From a virus, in IMG/VR virus record IMGVR_UViG_3300030060_007509, positions 1 through 20,728 of that record: a DNA stretch of 20,728 nt, one strand, 5' to 3'. A program made the position numbers and the translations under genes. Under the pieces are notes generated by a model. It was not told the DNA's origin. It saw only the letters and a list, made by a program, of their open reading frames with translations, and made no database searches. Shown piece after piece: positions 5,933 to 13,778 of the stretch. Position 1 is the first letter of the stretch; the number at the start of each line of letters is the position of its first letter.

Positions 5933-7173
5933 TGAGTTCAATATTTACAGCATTTCCAAATCAAAAAGTAAAAGGATTTGCAGGTAAAGAATATTCTGTG
6001 CCTGTGTATTTACAATTTGTACCAGGTATGGCTGTTGAGGTTGTTCACTCTGAAGAGAGTTTAAAGTATGGTGGGCCAAACACGATAAATACAATTATTG
6101 CTAAACCACATGTCACAGATAAATTGTATAAAAGAAAAAGTGGTCTTGGTGAAAGGGATAGATATTACCCTCTGTTAAGAAATCATGGAGATATTCCATC
6201 AAAAGGAGATCCAGTTTTACTATGTACTATTGGTAAAATTAATTATTATTTAGGTCCAATAAATACAATTAGTAATAATCCAACTTGGAATAATGACCCA
6301 TCTTATGTTGAAGAATTAAAAATTGAAGACTCGAATAATACAATTGAACTTAGTGAAAGTGCTAAGAGAGGTGAATCACAAAATTTTAATAAAGAACTTT
6401 TATATTCACGATTAACTAAAAAAAGAAAAGATGACTTAGACTATGGTAATGTTGTTTTTGAAACGACAGGTGACAGTGTATTTGAGGGGAGACATGGTAA
6501 TAGCCTAAGGCTAGGGAGTCGTAGTAATAATCCTTATATATTTATTTCTAACAAGAGAAATCCTAATAGTGTTGCTGAATCTATTTTAGATGGTAGTATT
6601 TTCAGTATGACATCAAATGGAACAATTACTCGTCATTTAGGTAATACTGAAAATACAATATTTAAGTTATCATCGGATACTGTTGAAGACAACACTTATC
6701 GAATCGGTGATATTTATCAAGACTTAAATGGTGTTGAAGATTCAGAAGCTATCTATGATTATAATGGAAATCAAATGTTATTACATTCTGATAAAATAAC
6801 TTTAAATTCCAAACTTGATGATATTTTTGTATCATCAATAAAAGATATACATATTGGTGCTGGGAGACATATATCAATTGGTTCATTTGATACTTTGAAT
6901 CTTTTATCAAATAATGTTAACATTGGTAATCCAAATAAGGCTACAATGGAAAATATGGTATTGGGAAATCAATTACAAGATGTTTTAGTTGAAATTGTAA
7001 ACTTACTTGGTAGATTACAAACCACTACAAGTTTAGGTATTCAAACACCACTTACTGTTGGTGCGATTCCGGGTTCTGTGGTACCGGGTGACCCAATAGC
7101 CACAGTGATTACTAATTTAGAAACTAAGATACAAAATATAATAAGTACAAAACACAAAATAGAACAAGGGTAA
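5932..7173 (+). CDS. Baseplate spike / hub protein (gp5-like OB fold plus beta-helix)
   Basis: The 413-residue protein has the layout of a contractile-tail spike. Residues 80-115 (HGDIPSKGDPVLLCTIGKINYYLGPI) look like an OB-fold strand set. FEGRHGNSLRLGSR (184-197) is a motif seen in phage baseplate spike/hub proteins. Residues 280-335 have alternating short hydrophobic strands (MLLHSDKITLNSK, IFVSSIKDIHIGAGR, ISIGSFDTLNLLS, NVNIG), typical of the triple-stranded beta-helix of gp5/gpV-type spikes. A helical C-terminus follows (340-413). Unlike T4 gp5 (575 residues) no lysozyme domain is visible between the OB and helix parts. It would form the membrane-piercing tip under the tail tube. A GGGGG ribosome site lies just before the start, overlapping the previous gene. 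Confidence 0.65.
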   Translation: MSSIFTAFPNQKVKGFAGKEYSVPVYLQFVPGMAVEVVHSEESLKYGGPNTINTIIAKPHVTDKLYKRKSGLGERDRYYPLLRNHGDIPSKGDPVLLCTIGKINYYLGPINTISNNPTWNNDPSYVEELKIEDSNNTIELSESAKRGESQNFNKELLYSRLTKKRKDDLDYGNVVFETTGDSVFEGRHGNSLRLGSRSNNPYIFISNKRNPNSVAESILDGSIFSMTSNGTITRHLGNTENTIFKLSSDTVEDNTYRIGDIYQDLNGVEDSEAIYDYNGNQMLLHSDKITLNSKLDDIFVSSIKDIHIGAGRHISIGSFDTLNLLSNNVNIGNPNKATMENMVLGNQLQDVLVEIVNLLGRLQTTTSLGIQTPLTVGAIPGSVVPGDPIATVITNLETKIQNIISTKHKIEQG

Positions 7174-7175
7174 TT

Positions 7176-7574
7176 ATGAAAAAGAAAAAACCAAATATAA
7201 AAACTATAATCAGACAAATAGTTAGAGAAGAAGTTGCGATGGCTATCAAGGAAGTAATAACTGAATTGAAACAACCAATTGAATCTCAACCAAAACCGCA
7301 AAAGAAAATTGTTGAGAAAAAATCATATACAAACAATTCAGTATTGAATGATGTATTGAATGAAACTGCTCAAGATGATGGTTGGAAAACAATGGGTGAC
7401 GGACAATATACTTCAGATAGAATGAATGAAGTCATTGGAAAAAACTATGGTGATATGATGAATGGAACACAACCAGTTCCATCTAGTGACCCTATGAGTC
7501 AATTTTTAAATAAAGATTATAGTGAAGTATTAGAAAAGTCAATAGAAAAATCTAAAATAAAACACGGAAGATAA
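7176..7574 (+). CDS. Unknown small basic protein in the baseplate cluster
   Basis: I do not recognise this 132-residue protein. The N-terminus is strongly basic (KKKKP) followed by an amphipathic helix (IKTIIRQIVREEVAMAIKEVITELK, residues 8-32) and a Pro/Gln/Lys-rich linker (33-50). The rest is polar with short conserved-looking stretches (SVLNDVLNETAQ, DPMSQFLNKDYSEVLEKS). It starts two bases after the spike gene stop and lies two bases before the next gene, so it is almost certainly co-translated with them. It may be a minor baseplate component or a spike-associated factor; this rests on position only. Confidence 0.75.
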   Translation: MKKKKPNIKTIIRQIVREEVAMAIKEVITELKQPIESQPKPQKKIVEKKSYTNNSVLNDVLNETAQDDGWKTMGDGQYTSDRMNEVIGKNYGDMMNGTQPVPSSDPMSQFLNKDYSEVLEKSIEKSKIKHGR

Positions 7575-7576
7575 CA

Positions 7577-8125
7577 ATGGGATTAAGACAAAAATTAATT
7601 GATGCTAAGGTAGATGCTTTACAAGAATCAGCACAAGAATCTATTGAAGTAGATACAGGCCCTAATTCTTATATTTATTTAGAGGCTGATAAAATTGCTA
7701 AAGCTATTCTTGAAACATTAAGTGAAGCTGACTTAACAATAACAAAATTAAAAGCACCTGTAATAGTTGAAAGACTTAAAATACCAGAACAAAATGTAAA
7801 TATTGAGTTAAGTACATTATTAGCTGACAAAGTTCCTATATTAAAAGTACTAAGGACAATAGGATCTCCGATTCCAGGAATTGATTCTTTAATAGACAAA
7901 TTAGAAACTCAAATAGAAAAAGCAATAACACCTATCTTAGAGGGTGGTGCTAAAATGGCAGGCTTTGACTTGAATAGAGATGAGGGTGGACTGGAGTCAA
8001 TTGGTTATGTTTATATTGGAGAAGATCCTGATTCAATTGAAGAATTTGATGTGGAAGATGAAGAAGGACAATCTGAACATACGACTGTACATTTATCAAC
8101 TGATGATATTGAGGATTTATTATAA
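7577..8125 (+). CDS. Unknown protein with acidic tail in the baseplate cluster
   Basis: I do not recognise this 182-residue protein. Residues 1-60 are helical; residues 61-125 alternate Ile/Leu/Val-rich strands and helices (ITKLKAPVIVERLKIP, then VPILKVLRTIGSPIPGIDSLIDKLETQI). The last 40 residues are strongly acidic (EDPDSIEEFDVEDEEG, ending DDIEDLL). GGAAG seven bases upstream supports the start, and the stop overlaps the gp25 start by one base. The acidic tail, ending in a hydrophobic Leu-Leu, could be a docking peptide for a partner in the baseplate. Position between spike and gp25 suggests a structural or assembly role. Confidence 0.75.
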   Translation: MGLRQKLIDAKVDALQESAQESIEVDTGPNSYIYLEADKIAKAILETLSEADLTITKLKAPVIVERLKIPEQNVNIELSTLLADKVPILKVLRTIGSPIPGIDSLIDKLETQIEKAITPILEGGAKMAGFDLNRDEGGLESIGYVYIGEDPDSIEEFDVEDEEGQSEHTTVHLSTDDIEDLL

Positions 8126-8613
8126 TGGCTATTAGAGATACATCAAGAAAACCATACATTGAAGATAATGATACTAATGTGAAAATTGGTATTGATTTAC
8201 CAATTAGGCGAGATGATGGTTTGGATGGATTTTTTGCAACCACTTCAACAACCATTGAAGCTGTAAAAAATAACATAAGAAATTTATTACAAACTAATAC
8301 GGGAGAAAGATTCTTCCAACCAAACTTAGGTTTAAATTTAAAATCATTATTATTTGAACACATAACAGAAGATAACATAATATCAATTCAAGACGCTATA
8401 TTGGATAAATTTGAATTTTGGTTACCTTTTGTTGAGGTAAGAGATATACAAGTTTTAAGTAGAAATAACACTACTGATATTGGAGCAAATGAAATTAGAG
8501 TAAAAATATTATTTAACATTAAACAGGACCCAAACACTTTGGATTCTATCACTTTAGATTTTAGTAGTGATATAACAGAAACTGAATCAACTACAACTGG
8601 TGGTGGATATTAA
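8125..8613 (+). CDS. 25: Baseplate wedge protein gp25-like
   Basis: The 162-residue protein is a GPW/gp25 family wedge protein. The signature is at residues 59-78: TGERFFQPNLGLNLKSLLFE, the conserved helix-loop with Gly-Glu-Arg and Pro-x-x-Gly that packs in the wedge core bundle. A helix (46-56, VKNNIRNLLQT) precedes it, and a helix plus strands (86-133, ending IRVKILFNI) follow, as in the family. In T4, gp25 joins gp6 and gp53 in the wedge and links to the sheath. The N-terminal 35 residues and the Thr/Gly-rich C-terminus are extensions. It is followed 13 bases later by gp6, the expected structural partner. Confidence 0.88.
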   Translation: MAIRDTSRKPYIEDNDTNVKIGIDLPIRRDDGLDGFFATTSTTIEAVKNNIRNLLQTNTGERFFQPNLGLNLKSLLFEHITEDNIISIQDAILDKFEFWLPFVEVRDIQVLSRNNTTDIGANEIRVKILFNIKQDPNTLDSITLDFSSDITETESTTTGGGY

Positions 8614-8626
8614 TTGGAGATAGATA

Positions 8627-10912
8627 ATGCCAACATATGGTAAAAACAATTTTAAAGAATCAAATGTAAACTATTTAAATAAAGATTTTGCATCATTGAA
8701 AACATCTTTGATGAATTATGCTAAATCTTATTTTCCAGATACCTATCGTGATTTCAATGAAACATCACCTGGAATGATGTTATTGGAAATGAATGCATAT
8801 GTTGGTGATGTTTTATCTTTTTATATCGACCAACAATATCAAGAATTATTATTACCATTAGCTGAAGAAAGAAGAAACATAATCACGATGGCTAAGATGT
8901 TTGGTTATAAAGTAAAACCAATAGTACCAGCTTATGTTGATTTAACATTTACTTCAAATGTAAATGCTTCAAGTGCTGATGTATCTAAAGTAGATTATTC
9001 TAATGCGAGTGTATTTGATGCGGGTATTCAAGTACAATCATCTGTAGATTCTAACATTATTTTCACAACATTAGAACCAATTGATTTTAAAATTGAACAA
9101 GATGGTGATACTGATACGATTGGTACAACAGCTGCTAGTGGCTTAGCTTCAACTTATACATTATCAAGAACTGTGAGAGCAGTAAGTGCTACTGAAAAAA
9201 CAATTTCATTTCAAGTTGGTATACCTCAAAAATTTAAAACACTAACCATACCAGATACAAATGTAATTGATATTATTTCTTGTGTGGATTCAAATAACAA
9301 CAATTGGTATGAAGTGGACTTTCTTGCACAAGACAAAGTTCCTATTGAAACTCATTATACGGATGATTTAAGGCCTGATGCATATACTGATGAGCAAGCA
9401 TTACGCTCAGACACGGCTGTTCCATTTTCTTTAACTTATATAACATCACCAAAAAGATTTACTCGTGAAACCAATCAAGATAATACAACATCATTAGTAT
9501 TTGGTAATGGTGTGTTGAAAAATGGAACTGATGGTACTATTGACCAGGGATATATTGATATGGAACAAGTTGGTATTGTTATTCCAGGACAAACAAATGA
9601 TTTAAATGAATCTATTAATCCATTATTAGGTGATGAGTACTCAACACTTGGTGAAACACCAAACAATACAACTTTAACAATTACTTATCGTATTGGTGGT
9701 GGAATCGGTTCGAATGTTCCGAGTGGTGATTTATCAAATGGTATTACTGCCTTATCATCAATCCTACCTGCAGCAGATGGTGGTGCTAGACTTAATACTG
9801 TCACAAATAACGCTGCGGCTCGTGGTGGTAAAGATGAAGAGGATACAATTGAAATAAAGGAAAGAGCCAAAGCATTTTTCTCAACACAAAACAGATGTGT
9901 GACAAAAGAAGATTATGAAGCTAGGGTATTAAACATACCAGCAAAGTTTGGAAACATAGCAAAAGCATATGTGACACGAGAAGCTCCTGAAATTGCTGGT
10001 GATTCTAATTTAACTGCCGTAGAAACCTATATTGGTAATGTTAGAACCATAAATACCAACATAGAAAGTGCTATTAATAGTATACAAGGTTACCTTATCA
10101 GTGACAACTTTCAGAATCATGTTTTACAAGATAATGGGACACAGATTAACGACATAGTAAATAATTTTCTTCAGAATATTTCTAATACGATTAACGCTAT
10201 ACAGTTAAGTGAACCAGACATAAGCAATTTAGCTAGAGAATTAGAATTAGGTACAATAAACATTTATTTATTGGGATACAACAATAGAAAACAATTAGTT
10301 GGTAATCCACATATATTGACAACAGGAACTACCGATAATTTACCATCAACTTTAACATCAAACATAAAAATGTATTTAAACAACTTTAAATTATTAACAG
10401 ATACTGTAACAATTAATGATGGATACATTGTAAACTTTGGTGTGATATTTGATGTTATAGCTGAAAAATATGCAAACAAACAGCAAGTAAAATTAGATTG
10501 TATTCAACGAGTAAAAGATTATTTCAGAGTGGAAAAAATGCAATTCAATCAACCAATATATAAATCTAATTTAGAATTTGAATTAATGGGAGTTGAGGGT
10601 GTTCGTTCTATTGGGCATGTAACTATTACACAAGAGATTGATTATAATAGTGATTCAGCCGATGCTAATTTACCAAATCCAACTTATTCTTATTCTCATA
10701 CTGAAGATACTGGTATTGATTTAGATGATGATGATGTAACTGATTCAGGCTTTATAGTTGCGAATAGTGGAACTATTGGATATGGGTATAAGTATCATTT
10801 CCAAAACGCTCTATCAACTGATGGGACAATTATATTACCACCACTGACTTCAACACCAACGGTTTTTGAATTAAAGAATCCAAATCAAAACATACAAGGG
10901 AGAGTTAGATAA
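8627..10912 (+). CDS. 6: Baseplate wedge protein gp6-like (baseplate J family)
   Basis: The 761-residue protein matches T4 gp6 / phage baseplate J-like proteins. The N-terminus (residues 12-98: SNVNYLNKDFASLKTSL, DFNETSPGMMLLEM, YIDQQYQELLLPLAEER) is the typical gp6 head. Residues 398-450 hold the J-domain hallmark: RGGKDEEDTIEIKERAK, then FFSTQNRCVTKEDYEA, then KFGNIAKAYV. Residues 461-535 form a long helical, Asn/Ile-rich stretch that looks like an insertion, followed by the C-terminal dimerisation part. T4 gp6 has 660 residues, so this is about 100 longer. gp6 dimers form the ring that holds the six wedges together. GGAGA 12 bases upstream supports the start; the stop overlaps the next ATG by one base. 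Confidence 0.9.
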   Translation: MPTYGKNNFKESNVNYLNKDFASLKTSLMNYAKSYFPDTYRDFNETSPGMMLLEMNAYVGDVLSFYIDQQYQELLLPLAEERRNIITMAKMFGYKVKPIVPAYVDLTFTSNVNASSADVSKVDYSNASVFDAGIQVQSSVDSNIIFTTLEPIDFKIEQDGDTDTIGTTAASGLASTYTLSRTVRAVSATEKTISFQVGIPQKFKTLTIPDTNVIDIISCVDSNNNNWYEVDFLAQDKVPIETHYTDDLRPDAYTDEQALRSDTAVPFSLTYITSPKRFTRETNQDNTTSLVFGNGVLKNGTDGTIDQGYIDMEQVGIVIPGQTNDLNESINPLLGDEYSTLGETPNNTTLTITYRIGGGIGSNVPSGDLSNGITALSSILPAADGGARLNTVTNNAAARGGKDEEDTIEIKERAKAFFSTQNRCVTKEDYEARVLNIPAKFGNIAKAYVTREAPEIAGDSNLTAVETYIGNVRTINTNIESAINSIQGYLISDNFQNHVLQDNGTQINDIVNNFLQNISNTINAIQLSEPDISNLARELELGTINIYLLGYNNRKQLVGNPHILTTGTTDNLPSTLTSNIKMYLNNFKLLTDTVTINDGYIVNFGVIFDVIAEKYANKQQVKLDCIQRVKDYFRVEKMQFNQPIYKSNLEFELMGVEGVRSIGHVTITQEIDYNSDSADANLPNPTYSYSHTEDTGIDLDDDDVTDSGFIVANSGTIGYGYKYHFQNALSTDGTIILPPLTSTPTVFELKNPNQNIQGRVR

Positions 10913-12048
10913 TGCATCATTTTATTTTTCCAAATCAAGACACTTGGATTTCAAGTGGTTCATCAACTATAACAGGAGAATCTTTTAAAGACCAAAACTT
11001 TGGAAGAGACCAAATACTTGAAGTCAAAAAAGAATTTTTCAATAGTTCATTTAATTATCCAACAAGAGCATTAATACAATTTAGTGGAACTGAATTTGCA
11101 GAACTTTCTAAATCAATCATGGATGGAACAATACCCCAACCTTCAGCACCAGTAGCATCTGGAACAGGTTCAAAATATTTTTTAAGATTATATGAGGCTG
11201 AAGGTAATGCTGAGATGACTGAAGATTATACATTGGATGTAAAACCAATAGCTCAAACTTGGACGGAGGGTACGGGTAAGTTTGGTGATAATCCTAAAAA
11301 TACAAATGGATGTAGTTGGGAAAATCGTAGTAATCCAATTGGTGGGACTGCAGTTACCTGGACTACTCCTGGTGTTACATTTCTACATCAAAGTTCTTCA
11401 ATACAAACTTTTTCAAATCAGTCTCCTGATGTCGATGTTGATGTGACTAATATGTTTCGTATGTGGTTCACAGGACAAAAAGTTAACTCTGGTATGTTAG
11501 TTCGTTTTACTGGTAGTCAAGAAACAGATTCTACAACTTTTGGTCATCAAAAATTCTTTTCAAGAAATACACACACAATATATGCTCCGAAGCTTGAAGT
11601 TCGTTGGGATGATTCATCACATTCAACTGGAAATTTAACATCATTAAATATTACTGGTAGTGTAGATAACTTTTTATATATGAAAGGTTTAAGAGAAGAA
11701 TATAAAGTAGGTGAAAGAGTTAAGTTTAGAGTTGGTGCTAGGAAAAGATACATTCAAAAAACTTTTACCAACTCAGTGCAAACCGTGACTGGTTCCTTTA
11801 TACCAAATGGTAGTGGTTCATATGCAATTAAAGATGTGGCAACTGATGAGTTTATTGTTCCATTTGAAGATTCAACAGGAACAAGTTACACAAAACTTAG
11901 TTGTGATAGTAATTCAAATTATTTTATTCAATACTTAGATGGATTTTATCCTGATAGAGTTTATAAAATTTTGTTGAAATTAAAATATGATGATGGACAA
12001 GAACAAGTATTTGATGATGATTTTGAATTTGTAGTGAAAAGGAAATAG
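10912..12048 (+). CDS. DNRLRE-like beta-sandwich tail/baseplate protein
   Basis: The 378-residue protein opens with a pattern like DNRLRE-type beta-sandwich domains: QDTWISSGSS, NFGRDQILEVKKE, YPTRALIQF (49-57), then a strand pair around LRLYEAEGNAEM and VKPIAQTWTEGTG. The second half of that domain has the usual Gly/Ser/Thr/Trp-rich loops (GCSWENRS, AVTWTTPG) and ends near residue 235 with APKLEVRWDD. Residues 240-378 form one or two Ig-like beta domains ending FDDDFEFVVKRK. DNRLRE domains are found in extracellular adhesive or carbohydrate-related proteins. Here the protein follows gp6, so it is probably a peripheral baseplate or fibre-attachment protein. It occupies the site of T4 gp7/gp8, but I see no convincing match to either. 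Confidence 0.65.
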   Translation: MHHFIFPNQDTWISSGSSTITGESFKDQNFGRDQILEVKKEFFNSSFNYPTRALIQFSGTEFAELSKSIMDGTIPQPSAPVASGTGSKYFLRLYEAEGNAEMTEDYTLDVKPIAQTWTEGTGKFGDNPKNTNGCSWENRSNPIGGTAVTWTTPGVTFLHQSSSIQTFSNQSPDVDVDVTNMFRMWFTGQKVNSGMLVRFTGSQETDSTTFGHQKFFSRNTHTIYAPKLEVRWDDSSHSTGNLTSLNITGSVDNFLYMKGLREEYKVGERVKFRVGARKRYIQKTFTNSVQTVTGSFIPNGSGSYAIKDVATDEFIVPFEDSTGTSYTKLSCDSNSNYFIQYLDGFYPDRVYKILLKLKYDDGQEQVFDDDFEFVVKRK

Positions 12049-12050
12049 TT

Positions 12051-13766
12051 ATGGCTGAATATAATCAAGAAGGAGAGAATTTATTAATTGAATTAACTAG
12101 TGATGAACTTGCAAAATATGAATTATTATTAGATTTAATTGCTGATGCTTTAATACAAAGTGAATTTGTTGATACAACTACTGTTGAGAATAATCAAAAA
12201 TTTATTCGTAATGGACAATTACAGGTAGGACAAGGTTCAGGTGTTCTAGCACTTTTTCAAAAAGATATAAAAGCTAATCAAGAAGATTTAAACAACACTA
12301 CTTTAAATAATGAAAATGTTGAACAAAACTTAATTGAAATAGCTATCAATCTTGATTTTGGCTCATTAGACCAAGATGAACCAATAGTTATTGCTGAGGG
12401 TGGTGATTTTGGTGTAACAATAAGTATTAATGGTGGTGGTGAACCATACAATGGTTTACCGATTACTGATTTAGTTATAGCTGAAGGTAATCCATTGAAT
12501 GTAAGTCAATTCATTCCATTAGAACGACAACAAACAATAATTAATGTTGAACGCTCAGAAGAATTTTTAGATACAACTATTTTTGAATTACTTCCAAGTG
12601 GTGACTCACGACAAGCAAGAATCATTAGATTTTTTCAAGAATTAAATACATTACTTCCACCAACAACACCTGAATTTGATTTGGACAATGATGGTAGAGT
12701 TGATAGAGTTGTTGATGGTACTTGGGAAGGTTCACTTCAATATCAACAAGACAATAGTATTTCATATGCTCAAGATAACATAGATGGAAACATTGATGAA
12801 GAACAGGCATTTATACATAGAATAAAAGGTGGAGCTTACCCACCAAATGATACAAATCTAAATAGAACCATTGAAGATATTTATAATACAATACTTCCAT
12901 ACTTAACCGATATATTAGAAGACCCAATTGAATTAGAGGATATACCCGAGTATAAAAATCAATCAAGTGGTTATTTAAAATTTAGAAATCCAAATCAAGG
13001 TATCATTATTCGTAATACTAATCAAGAATTTCTTGAAGGATTAAATCCAAATAATCCAACTTTTTTAGAGACGGGTTTCACCATAACAATGTGGGTAAGA
13101 TTTTTAGACAAGGTATCGGAGGGAACATTATTTAACTTTGGAAATCCAACAAGAGCAGAAAATCCATTTGGATTTAAATTAGAAACTTTTGTATTGAATC
13201 AAGACGATAGAACATATTATGATGGTGACTCAAGTACTGAAGGTGATGAACCAGTTGAAGGTGATACACTTTATACTTGGGGAAGTTTTGCTGCAGCAAG
13301 TTCTGATTTAAGACTACCAAAACAAGATACCTTTGGTAATTCAAGCGTAGCAAGATTTGTAAGACTACAAGTTCGTGAAGAAGGTACAGCCGACTCTGGC
13401 ATTAGAGACTCACACACTGGTATTAGTGGTATGAGAAAATTGTCTTGGTCGTATCCTACATTTGATTATAGAGATGGTATAGAAGGTTCCAGAGACCTTA
13501 GATTAATAGGTAGTACATTCATACCTGAAGATTTTAATGAATGGTATTTCATATGTGCTTCATATAATCCAAACATTATTGAACCAAATACTACTACTAT
13601 TGAGCCTGTTGTTTATGATACATATAAAAGTAACAAAGACTTTTGGTTAAATCAAATTAATCCAGATAATGGACTTTTTGCAAGTAATTCGGGTTATGGT
13701 AATAAGTGTAAAATAGAGATAATTTCAAGAAGTGATTTACTTAGAGCTCGTGGTTTTAAAGTTTAG
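12051..13766 (+). CDS. LamG-like lectin-domain structural protein with calcium loop
   Basis: The 571-residue protein begins with a helical segment (10-45) and a polar middle. An EF-hand/dockerin-like calcium loop follows: D210-x-D212-x-D214-G-x-x-D218. Residues 305-560 resemble a laminin-G / concanavalin-like domain: GYLKFRNPNQGIII (307-320), FTITMWVRFLDK (343-354), GTLFNFGNP (358-366) and a late EWYFICASYNPN strand. It ends with CKIEIISRSDLLRARGFKV. Such domains bind glycans or pack in fibres, so a role in tail-periphery adhesion is likely (inference). GGAAA lies just upstream of the ATG. The amber stop TAG (13764) is followed 12 bases later by the start of the giant gene in the same reading frame. 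Confidence 0.7.
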   Translation: MAEYNQEGENLLIELTSDELAKYELLLDLIADALIQSEFVDTTTVENNQKFIRNGQLQVGQGSGVLALFQKDIKANQEDLNNTTLNNENVEQNLIEIAINLDFGSLDQDEPIVIAEGGDFGVTISINGGGEPYNGLPITDLVIAEGNPLNVSQFIPLERQQTIINVERSEEFLDTTIFELLPSGDSRQARIIRFFQELNTLLPPTTPEFDLDNDGRVDRVVDGTWEGSLQYQQDNSISYAQDNIDGNIDEEQAFIHRIKGGAYPPNDTNLNRTIEDIYNTILPYLTDILEDPIELEDIPEYKNQSSGYLKFRNPNQGIIIRNTNQEFLEGLNPNNPTFLETGFTITMWVRFLDKVSEGTLFNFGNPTRAENPFGFKLETFVLNQDDRTYYDGDSSTEGDEPVEGDTLYTWGSFAAASSDLRLPKQDTFGNSSVARFVRLQVREEGTADSGIRDSHTGISGMRKLSWSYPTFDYRDGIEGSRDLRLIGSTFIPEDFNEWYFICASYNPNIIEPNTTTIEPVVYDTYKSNKDFWLNQINPDNGLFASNSGYGNKCKIEIISRSDLLRARGFKV

Positions 13767-13778
13767 GGGGCATTCATA

